DNA of 64,000 nt from Pontederia crassipes. Taxonomy: Eukaryota; Streptophyta; Magnoliopsida; Commelinales; Pontederiaceae. The stretch covers positions 39,410,353 to 39,474,352 of the forward strand of contig CM060198.1 in assembly GCA_030549335.1 (NCBI GenBank). The letters are read 5' to 3'. Position 1 is the stretch's first letter. Each line of letters begins with the position of its first letter. The position numbers and the translations under genes are program-made. The notes under the pieces are model-generated. The model worked only from the letters and a program-made list of their open reading frames with translations. It made no database searches and was not told where the DNA came from. This document shows positions 1 through 8,750 of this stretch, piece by piece.

Positions 1-2168
1 AAGATGATGTATGCGCAGTTGTTCGGGGGTTCACCAAGGGGAATCAAGGTTTTCAGCGTCTCAACCGATTCCTGTTATTCCTACTCTTGATGCGCACTCC
101 AGCCGAGCGAGTTGAGGATTTCAGACGGATCGCCTTATTCAATGCCATCTACCTACTAGAGGGCTTGGGTTTTGGCAAATGGGCTATGAGAGGTTACCAC
201 ATCTGATACACCCAGCCCAGTCAGCATTTATCTAGGGTAGGACCATCGCTGTGTCCGTTGGCGAAAGTCCAGCTACCAAGCCTTCTTATGGAAGGTTGAC
301 TTTGCCAAAGCTTACAATTCTCTATCATGGTCCTTTCTATGGCATGCCCTACATGTTAGAGGCTTTCCAGCGACCTAGATAACATGGATGAAGCAGTGCA
401 TCACTACTGCTTCTTTCTCGGTTTTGTTCAAAGGGGCGATGGCGGGTGAGTAGGTACAACCCCAGCGAGGTGTTCGGCAGGACTGCCCTTTGGCACCCAT
501 GCTGTTTAATATAGCCGTTGATGCCCTCGCCAGATGTACTCAGGCCAAGCCTTTTCAGTGATTTCGCCACGAGCCTCGTCCCCTCATGTAGACGAAACAG
601 TGTTCATCGAGGGCTCAAAGTAGGAGGCTCATCGAGTTGCTATACTTTTGGATCTATTCAGCACGTCGACAGGACTCCAGATCAACCATGTCAAATCTTC
701 ACTCATCCCCTTTGGCATGGTTCTGGAAGAGGCATACCGTTGTGCATCACAACATCATACCCCAATCAACACTCTTTCAATCACCTACTTTGGGACTTCC
801 GTTTTCGGATCGTCACATTACTTTCAAAGGTTGGACGCCAATGGAGCACAAACTTCACGACTGGAGTGCTCGTCGATTATCACGTGGGGGCCGTCTTGTT
901 CTCCTACGGTAGGTGCTCTCGGTAGTTCCGACGTATTATGTCAGTCCTGCCCCTATGAGCTCAGGTCCTCATATGGTTAGATGCACTCAGGAGCAATTTT
1001 TTCTAGCGGAGGCGTGGTCCCGATCATCGTGGAGTACACTTGGTCGACTGGACCAACATCTGTCAGCCTACCTATCAGGGAGGCCTGGGGTCTGTGATCT
1101 ACGGTATGCCAATTGGGCTCTTTTAGCCCGTTGGCTTAGGAGTATTTTGGGGCCAGAAGATAGCCCCTAGTGATCAGTTTTTGATGTCTGTGGGAGTCGA
1201 GTTTCATTTTACCCCGAGGGGCATCATCTTTTTGGCGGGGTGTAGCAGCCATGGCGCGAGTTCGTTCCCTTATGGTTCCATCCCTTAGCTCGGGGGCAGA
1301 TTTCTCCTTTTGGCATCACACCTAGACAGCCAGTGGCTCACTGGCTGAGGCATTTCCCTGCATTTTGGTCATTTCGACTTTTTCAGAGGCGACGGTTGCG
1401 GACACTTGGCTGTGGAGGGAGAGGGGGGCTCTTGTACATGGTCTCCCCTATTCAGAGCACATCTGTCAGATCAGCGCATCACAGAGCTATTGGCCTTTCA
1501 TCAGCAGTTGGTTGGGATACGCCCGGACCAGTCCAGGTTAGATGGATGGGTTTGGCTGTCGGAGTCGTTCTCGGTGCGTAGCCTCTACACTCGCTTTCTT
1601 CCTACCAGCACGCTACTAGAGGACTTCAAGATGGATTGTAGACTCATCTGGCGTACCTGGGTTCTGCTAAAAATCAAGATCTTTGCTTGGCTTTTACGGC
1701 ATGGACGTCTTCCCAGGACTTACAGGTTCGGTGGGCACCACACAATGACACTTCATGCGTTCTTTGCAGAGTCAGCAGAGGACATCACCCACTTATTTTT
1801 CGGTTGCCCCACACATATGGCAGTAGACTACCATTGCGCCTACTTTGTTGTCATATCTAGAGTCCATGTGGCAGAGACACGTCGCTTCAGAGACAGAGTT
1901 GGCGAGTGCCACTAACAACCTTTTTGGCTGGTTGCCTACAGCGCAACCGCATCATTTTTTTGTAGAGAGCGATGTTAGCCTGAGCATGTTGTACACCACA
2001 TCTCTTTTCTTATTAGGAAGTGGGGTTTTGGCTACCTGTTTCTTTTTGTAACCTTGGTCACCTTTTTTCGCTCTCTTTGAGAACCTACACCTGTACATTT
2101 CTTCACAGTTCTATATATTGCTGGATGACAACCCAACTCTGGTGGTCATCCTTTTTCTTAAAAAAAAA
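1..2168 (+). mobile_element. L1-type LINE, 3' part, decayed
   Basis: The window opens inside a non-LTR retrotransposon read on the + strand. It carries reverse-transcriptase blocks (see the pseudogene at 268-1915), then a 3' untranslated part that ends in an A run near 2161-2168, as expected for a LINE tail. The 5' end (endonuclease, ORF1) is outside the window or absent. The reading frame is broken repeatedly, so it cannot be active. It meets an oppositely oriented LINE at about 2169. Confidence 0.8.
268..1915 (+). pseudogene. LINE reverse transcriptase plus zinc-binding (zf-RVT) domain, broken
   Basis: In broken + frames I see the order typical of plant L1 ORF2. Motif A-like KVDFAKAYNSLSW is at about 274-312. 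A motif B-like stretch with GVRQDCPLAPMLFN lies near 460-510. The thumb segment with RLSRGGRLVLLR is at 870-910, followed by VVPTYYVS. A C-terminal zf-RVT-like block is at 1630-1830 (WLLRHGRLPRT, then HLFFGCP). Stops and frame changes separate these blocks, and the catalytic YxDD region is not intact. In living elements the enzyme copies LINE RNA into DNA at a nicked target. Identification as plant L1 reverse transcriptase is secure; the exact clade is not. Confidence 0.82.
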
Positions 2169-4390
2169 GTAGCAGCAAAACTTCCATTCTCTGATGCGAC
2201 AGATTGGACTGAAAAGAAGGCATCCAGGACCCTCCTTGACTGGAACTATGCTAGCGCTCAGCCAATGACTGGTCCAATGCCAGAGCATATGATCGATGAA
2301 AACTGAAACAAATGCTCCCCTTGATGCCCAGTTGTCTTTCCAAAACTGAAAATCATTACCTATGCTAATGGACACTGAGAAAAAGTTTTTGATCTTGGGT
2401 ATAATTCCAGTAACACTCGTCCAAAAGGATGAGCAGCCATTAGTTTCCAACATCCTTGTATCCCATAATCCCGACCAAGATTTTTACCATGACAAGCACA
2501 AAAAACAAAGCAACAAAGGTCAATTTCACATTCCATAACTCAGCACACCCATTTTGAGAGCAGTGCGATGTTCATTTTCCTCAACGAGAGAATGTCCAGG
2601 CCCCCTTCCTTCGATGGCAGGCATACCTCGTCTCAAGCCACTAGCGCCACACCATGGCCCTGTCGTACCTGAATGCTTCCAAAGGAATTGTCTCCGTAAT
2701 TGGTCGATTCTCTTCAGCACCTGCCAGACATCCTTAAAATTGACATAAAACATACCTCTAAAGCAGCGATAACTGTTTTGAGCAGCACCAATCTTCCACC
2801 TCTTGAAAGAAGCCTTGCCCTCCAGCCATCTAACCTCTTCTCCACTCGTTCCAGAACTGGCACCCAGTCCCTCGCTTTGATTTTCCTGTCTGATAATGGA
2901 AGGGATGGTTTGCAAAGCATTCACACAATATGATATCTCTCATCATCACTCATACCGAATGGAACAAAAGAAGATTTTGAATGATTGATCCGTAAACTAG
3001 AGAGGTCTTGGAAATTTGCACCAAGATAGGCACTCATCGTGTAGCTTCAACTGTACCCTCAATAAAAAGAGGGTATCGTCAACATATTGTAATATTGGGA
3101 TAAGAGTATCTTGACCTTGGCCTGGTGTAAATCCTGTTAATACTACAGCAAAACATGCTGAGAAGCGACAGCATGCCAAAGCATTTGTTGCTATTACAAA
3201 CAGCATCGGCGTGAGGGGCCATCCACGTTGGGGTTGAACCCATCCACCAGTGGGTCCCCCATTGATCATAATTGAAAAGGAAACTGTACATACACATCTC
3301 TTCATCCTGAGATCCATTTGTCCGCCGAAAAGCCACAGTGTCAAATAAATGACCAATCCACTTGGAGATGGGAAAAATCCACTTTCCATAATATCCCTTG
3401 TTTATTGTTCTGTCTTCAATAGGACAATCTTAGAGGCAATGCTAACACTGTCAGTGATTGATCTCCGACGGATAAAAGCAACCGGATGCACCAAAGATGT
3501 GAGAACCTTACTCAGTCAGTTTGAGAATACCCTAGCCACTATTAGGTATATAGCATTTGACAATGCAATTGGTCGATAATCCTCAATACATTCTGCCTTT
3601 TTTTTTTGAGAAGGCAATACACAATGCCGTGGCGTTCATTGGAATGAGAAAGATGAAAAAACGATTCAATCTCTCTCAAATCCATGGTTTCCCGAAGTAA
3701 ACTCTTGGATCTTAGCCATCACATTTGGCCCAACCACTAACTAGAATTCTTTAAAGAAGAGAGCGGGAAAGCCATCCAGTCCAAGAAAGCCTTCTGCCTT
3801 TAAGCCTCGCAATGCATAAATTCACTAAGTGTTCACCTTGTTCATGACTCAGCTGATCCATTTCCCTTCCATCCCATTGCCATTCCCCTAGAGGTCGTCT
3901 CTTAGTGAAGTCTTTATAGTATCTGGCTGGAGCTTCTCTGATTTGTTCATGGCCCTGTTTGAGCTCACCATCAATTTTGATCTTGTCAATGTGATTTGTC
4001 CTTCTGTGACAGCTTGCATAAGCATGGAAGAACTTTGTGTTAGAATTGCCAAAGAATTTCCATTTTTCTGTCCTCTTCTGCCATTTTTTTCTCTGTATGT
4101 TCTGATTCTGCTAATTACCTTATGTGTGCTAGTTGATCCAGTTCAGTTATGTTCACCGAGGCTTCAGCTCTCCTCTGCTCTCTGTTTATCCTGACCTCCG
4201 ATCTGTATTTCTGCAGAAATTTGCGAAGCTGTTCAAGTCTCCCAAATAGCGTACGAGTTGCCAAACTCCATGGGGGAAAGCTTTGCCATTTTTCTCTCAC
4301 TAAATCCCGAAAGCCTGGTTCCAGCAACCAAGCTTTTTCAAACTTAAAATATGTGGTAGCTGAGTATTTTTGTATTCATCTTTTCTCATA
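2169..4390 (-). mobile_element. L1-type LINE, minus strand, 5'-truncated and decayed
   Basis: This is a second LINE of the same general family, read right to left. From high to low coordinates it shows a pre-RT segment (4327-4115, with EPGFRDLVREKW), RT with a palm motif (3389-2997), a thumb region with LLSRGGRLVLLK (2920-2714) and a C-terminal part with FWKDNWAS (2453-2103). The upstream endonuclease is missing, which is typical 5' truncation. The two LINEs lie tail to tail. Confidence 0.8.
2714..4327 (-). pseudogene. LINE reverse transcriptase, minus strand, broken
   Basis: Several minus-strand frames join to an RT of the plant L1 type. The most diagnostic piece, at 3389-2997, has a motif B-like block (QPQRGWPLTPMLFVI) and the catalytic palm motif YVDDTLF, with both aspartates kept. 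The thumb block downstream reads DRKIKARDWVPVLERVEKR and then SRGGRLVLLK. At least three frame changes are needed to connect the blocks, so this is a relic. The same SRGGRLVLL block in the + strand copy at 870-910 shows the two are related. Confidence 0.8.
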
Positions 4391-4685
4391 AACAAAACTT
4401 CAGACTTATTTTGCATACTGTGCAAGCTCAACATGATAATACATGTTGGCAAAGAAACATGTTAAAATATGTATATTTGTTGGGTTCACATAACTACCAG
4501 GTGAATGGCAAATGAAATTTAGTATCTGGTCCTGTTGTCTGTTTGGATTCTTCCAAATTCTTAGTTTGCAATGCCAAAGTTGCTATCATCTTTCATGTGA
4601 ATTTGGTTCTATTCTTCGCATGTTTACCCTGCCAAAAAACATTTACACGTAATAGCTAATAACTTGTTCATTCATGTTACTTCAG
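4391..4685. other. AT-rich intron sequence upstream of the first visible carbonic anhydrase exon
   Basis: This stretch has no coding signal. It ends in a pyrimidine-containing acceptor (TTACTTCAG at 4677-4685) that opens the first visible carbonic anhydrase exon. The exons for the family's N-terminal ~45 residues are not found here or elsewhere upstream in the window. Confidence 0.6.
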
Positions 4686-4817
4686 TATCAAGGCATCTGT
4701 TATTTGATAAAGTACCAAACGTTCACAACGATGCTTTTGTAGCTCCAAGTGCTTCTGTTATTTGCGATGTTAAAGTGGGGCAAGGTTCCTCAATATGGTA
4801 TGGTTGTGTTCTCAGAG
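4686..4817 (+). CDS. Gamma carbonic anhydrase exon (first visible)
   Basis: It opens after TTACTTCAG and ends at CTCAGAG before GTACGA. It encodes SRHLLFDKVPNVHNDAFVAP and the first beta-helix turns up to GCVLRG, leaving phase 1. A Cys (VICDV) sits where the family usually has Gly. Confidence 0.85.
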
Positions 4818-7800
4818 GTACGATTTATGATTCATATTAAGCATGTAATATGTTGCTTTAAATACAAAAATAGTTTATAACCACCTTTTGTTTTAGTTGT
4901 GCTTTTAGTTATAATTCGTTGTAATAATTAAAACGAACTCAAAAAATGAACCAAACCTTTTTATTGCGTGTTCTTATATTATTCCATGAACTAACATCAG
5001 TTGCCTTTATGGTACAAATAAAAAATGGAGTATTCTGACTCTTTGCCCAACTTCCCTACTTGTTTTTATGTGAGCTCATCATGGTGTCTTTTCACACTGG
5101 TTGTCATGCCTTAGCATTTTATGATGTGATATTTCATTTGAATAGGCTGACTAGCATCTTTTGCGTCGAGTGTGTGTGAAAGAATGTTTTGAACCCAGAT
5201 TCTTATAGGGTGGAAAGCTTCTATGGATCCATTCGTCATTGACAGATGACAAGAATCAATGATGTTCTACTTTCTCATTGATGTATAAGAAATTTGGCTG
5301 CTTGAGAAATCAATCAAGCTAGAAGATTGATTTTGTCCATTAAATCATAATACAGTATAGAATATTGGCAATATTTTTAATGGTGGAATAAAGTGGTTGA
5401 GAAGTGTAGTTGTTATTGTAAATAAGGCTTTTTTCACTGAACTTCAATATCCTGAGCCTTTTGTTGCTGTTCGTTTATTTGAGTGACTGGCATGTGCCTG
5501 ATGAATAGCTTGGCTTCCCTTTTCCTCAGATTTTTTCTTTATGCTCTTTTTATTCTGCGCTTCTTGTACAATTAACTGCAATTACTCTAGGGTTTTGTCT
5601 AAAAGCTGCTTGGCTGAATTGCCTGTCTTTCTGTGCAGGTGATGTTAACAGCATCCATATTGGATCTCAAACTAATATACAAGACAATTCTCTTGTGCAT
5701 GTAGCAAAATCCAATCTTAGTGGGAAAGTTTTGCCAACCATAATTGGAGACAATGTAACAGTAGGTTAGTGATTCTTTATGTCAGTCATCAGTCTCTAGT
5801 GTAAAGTTCTTCTCAAAAAAAAAAAAAACTCTAGTGTCAAGTATGCACTTCAACATATATAGAGCATTGTATTGCCTTTTGTTTTTATTCTAATTATTGC
5901 GCAGTTGCTTAGTTGATTCTTTCTAGAGACATTGTCCAATTTAGATTGGAAGCATATTCATTACATTTAGGAATTAATTTTGTTGTTAATCAACTTTTTT
6001 TCTTTGTTGTTCATGCTTATATTGTACATCTGTTTGAGTCAACTATTTTTTCCTCGTGTCATGTTTAAGCTTGAGGCTTAAAATTTACAGGTCATAGTGC
6101 TGTCCTGCATGGATGTAGTGTGGAGGATGAGGCTTTTGTTGGAATGGGCGCTGTCCTTCTTGATGGGGTTGTGGTAGAGAAGCATGGGATGGTTGCCGCA
6201 GGATCCCTTGTTAGACAATACAAGAATCCCATGTCGAGAGGTTAAAAATCTTATTACAATTGAATTTACACTTCTTCCCAATTGTGCTTATTCTCAACTC
6301 TTCCACAAAAGGAAAGGAATCAGAAAAGTGCATTTGAGCTAAGTTTTGAAGGAATCGCGTGCTTATGGATGATGATCTTTTTGAAGCATTCTGGTTGGTG
6401 ATTTCATTGGTTTTTTTTCGAAATAGGGGAGGGGTCCCTCAAGTCGTAGGCATCCAATTTATTACGAGGGTAGTTTAACAATTACAAACAGAAATTATAC
6501 ACAAAAGGAGCACCAACACGGCACACCAACAACAAATGTGCATCAATCATCCGACCATAATTCTCATGCTCAAAGCATGAGATGTAATATTATCGATATA
6601 GCAACATTCACCCCTAGAGATGCAAGCATTTCTCTGGAACCAAATTTCCCAGATGACAGCCTCCATATGTCATGATCGCTGGATGTTCTTTCCTTTTGTC
6701 TGAATGACCGTAAAAAATGCTTGGCAGAGGATATGTCTAAGCATCGGCATCTTGTGGCTTGCCCAAGTCTCTGCAAAATCACTAAAAAATAGGTGATTGA
6801 TATCTTCTTTAGCATCACCACATAGGACGCAGGAAGCATCAGATGAAGGCAGCCATTGTTTTATTTTTTTTTTTTTGACAAGGACTTTTGGTGAGAAGGG
6901 CGCCCCCGATGAAATAGCCATGCAAGTTTTTTAATCTTTAATGACATGCTAAGCTTCCAAATGAGCATGCAATCAGTCACTTCATTGTCCACCTGCCCAG
7001 TTGCTGCGTGTAGGGATGAATATGCTCTTTTGGCCGAGAAAGTGCCCAAGGACCAAATTGTCACCCTACAAACCAAGGACCGAATTTTTGTACCCTGTTA
7101 TTTTGTACTTTAGCCCATTGTCACCCAAAAACCGTAAATGTTGATCAATTTATGAAAACTGAAACCATTATCTGACCCAAGGCAGCGTTGGGAAACTATG
7201 TCATAAATATGTTGCTACTCTAGTTTTTGTCCTATTCATTTAGCATGATAAATGCCTCAATATGTGACCAAACTTGTTTGTCATGGTTGGGAATATGATC
7301 CATGCTAATGAATTTAGAGGAGAGCGTTGGTATTTGGAAAACATTGTGACACATGCTGTTAAATTATTTAAGTTGTGGGCTGATGATTTGTAAATATCTC
7401 TATTATTTGATGTAATGGCATAATCTCTCCTTAATAAATCTGGATGCCTACACAATTCGTATTATTCCTCTCAAAAAAAAGAAAAAAACTGAAATGTGAT
7501 TTGACATTTGAAACTGAAACCATTATCTGGCCCCAGGCAGCTCTAGGCAACTATATGTTAGAAACATGTAGCCACTCATTTAACAGGAAACTTGCTTTAG
7601 TATGCGACAATTAACTCTTTTGATATGGTTGGGAATATGATCCAGATAGTCAGAGATACTCCTCAAAAAAAGATAGTCAGAGATAAATGCACTATATTGG
7701 TAGTCTTGATTGTCTGTTTCTCCAAACAGACTAGTGCAAAACATCTGCGTAATGTGTACCATCTATTGGAATATCCTCATTCCCCAGTGGCATTAATTTG

Positions 7801-8177
7801 AATATTTTATTGTGTTGTGATTTTTCTTCTGTCCGGATGTTGTGAAGGACGAGATGTTTACTTACTAGTCCATTATTAATTTTCTATAATGACAGGTTTG
7901 GGGTGGCAATCCTGCAAAATTTCTGAGAAAACTTACAGATGAAGAGATTGCTTTCATTGCAGAGTCCGCTACCAATTATGCCAATTTGGCCCAGGTGCAT
8001 GCTACTGAGAATGCCAAAACATTTGACGAGATTGAGTTTGAGAAGGTTTTGAGCAAGAAGTTTGCTCGCAAGGATGAGGAGTATGATTCTATGATTGGCG
8101 TAGTTCGTGAAGTCCCTCCAGAGCTGATTATTCCAAACAATGTTCTGCAGGACAAATCTCCAAAATCTGCTCAATAA
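4686..8177 (+). CDS. Gamma carbonic anhydrase, mitochondrial complex I subunit; 5' incomplete, frame broken, possible pseudogene
   Basis: Exons at 4686-4817, 5639-5764, 6091-6240 and 7896-8177 join at GT/AG sites and encode a left-handed beta-helix gamma carbonic anhydrase. In plants these proteins form the spherical matrix-exposed domain on the membrane arm of mitochondrial complex I. Visible family marks are APSASVI, GSSIWYGCVLRGDV, NIQDNSLVHV, IGDNVTVGHSAVLHGC, GMGAVLLDGVVVEKHGMVAAG and the C-terminal WGGNPAKFLRKLTDEEIAF. The N-terminal part (targeting region and first coil) is missing. Exon 6091-6240 is 2 nt short near 6216-6219: translation as written leaves the family frame after LVRQ and would stop 15 codons or so into the last exon. 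A Gly is also replaced by Arg before the splice (PCRE). The rest is very well conserved, so this is either a very young pseudogene or a local sequence error. The domain call is certain; functionality is doubtful. Confidence 0.9.
5639..5764 (+). CDS. Gamma carbonic anhydrase exon (second visible)
   Basis: It follows CTGTGCAG and ends before GTTAGT. Phase 1 joins exactly with the preceding exon. It encodes DVNSIHIGSQTNIQDNSLVH through IIGDNVTVG, including the conserved NIQDNSLVHV stretch. The family's metal-binding His positions lie in this exon and the next. Confidence 0.88.
5794..5837 (+). repeat. Micro-insertion: 26-bp A-tailed fragment between 9-bp direct repeats
   Basis: CTCTAGTGT at 5794-5802 is repeated exactly at 5829-5837. 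Between them lie 26 bases ending in a 14-A run. This has the form of a target-site duplication around an extremely 5'-truncated retroposon, in the intron just after the 5639-5764 exon. Confidence 0.6.
6091..6240 (+). CDS. Gamma carbonic anhydrase exon (third visible), 2 nt short
   Basis: It opens after AATTTACAG with HSAVLHGC, which includes the metal-ligand His-rich turn, and runs through VVEKHGMVAAGSLVRQ. After CAA the expected two-base continuation is missing. Reading two bases off then gives the family residues TRIPC-E just before the donor GTTAAA. The exon is 150 nt; 152 would restore the phase with the last exon. Confidence 0.85.
6409..7080 (-). mobile_element. 5'-truncated LINE fragment, minus strand, in carbonic anhydrase intron
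   Basis: A T run at 6411-6418 is the A-tail of a minus-strand LINE. From 7076 down to about 6700 the minus strand encodes a zf-RVT block: SLKIKKLAWLFHRGRPSHQK, then CVLCGDAKEDINHLFFSDFAETW. It is similar to the zf-RVT of the LINE at 1630-1830. A frame change (near 6840-6870, at a poly-T run) splits it. Only the last ~670 bp of the element was inserted. Confidence 0.75.
7150..7660. repeat. Diverged intronic direct duplication (~350-bp offset)
   Basis: The stretch from 7156, with CTGAAACCATTATCTG and GTTGGGAATATGATCCA at 7286-7303, recurs about 350 bp later (from about 7513, then 7628-7643). The copies differ by many substitutions and small gaps. An A-rich tract lies between them at 7467-7487. 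No coding function is seen. Confidence 0.65.
7644..7685 (+). repeat. Micro-insertion: 12-bp CTCCTCAAAAAA between 15-bp direct repeats
   Basis: AGATAGTCAGAGATA at 7644-7658 is repeated exactly at 7671-7685 around CTCCTCAAAAAA. It resembles the 5794-5837 insertion: a target duplication around a minimal A-tailed end. Confidence 0.6.
7896..8177 (+). CDS. Gamma carbonic anhydrase last exon with stop
   Basis: It opens after GACAG with VWGGNPAKFLRKLTDEEIAF and ends at TAA after DKSPKSAQ. The C-terminal helix of the family is complete (EFEKVLSKKFARKDEEYDSM). The exon itself has no stops or gaps. Confidence 0.9.
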   Translation, partial: VWGGNPAKFLRKLTDEEIAFIAESATNYANLAQVHATENAKTFDEIEFEKVLSKKFARKDEEYDSMIGVVREVPPELIIPNNVLQDKSPKSAQ

Positions 8178-8745
8178 ATCAGGTAGGGATAGGCAATCTT
8201 TTTCAAGAATGATGTTCTCAGACATACGTTTGTCATCCGAATAATTTTCGGGTCTAGCTAACCTTTTTGCTAGTGGCCATGTACTTTTTCGATTCGCTCA
8301 CTGATTTGTGCTGCTTCAGGTAGAATCTTGAATTTCTTTCCAAATGGAAACGAACAAGTGCCATTTCCTGTAATACAAAAATTGCACCACAGAAGCCTCT
8401 GTTGGATGTCGTCCATTAATAAGTTATCTGCCATCTGAATCTCTTGCCGTTTCATGTGTATTGTTGCATATGTATCTATGCATCCATGGATTATACCTAT
8501 GGGCTCACATCTATGAAGTTGCAAAATATATCGACAGTTCATGCGTCCTTGGAGCTCTGCAGTTGTTCGAAGCACGTTGAGCAACCATTTCATTTCAGCT
8601 TTCACTATTTAACTCGTGATTATAAATGCGAAAAGTGGTGTCGGGAGCAATGATGATTATCGGCTTGTTATTTTATATGTTACTGATGCAATTGTGAGGC
8701 AACGGGTGTATATAATAACTACACAAGTAATGTATATATTTGTCA
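8178..8745. other. 3' flank of carbonic anhydrase locus
   Basis: AT-rich sequence downstream of the stop codon, presumably 3' UTR and spacer. Short open frames on both strands show no family resemblance. No second gene is visible before the solo LTR. Confidence 0.5.
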
Positions 8746-8750
8746 CCATC

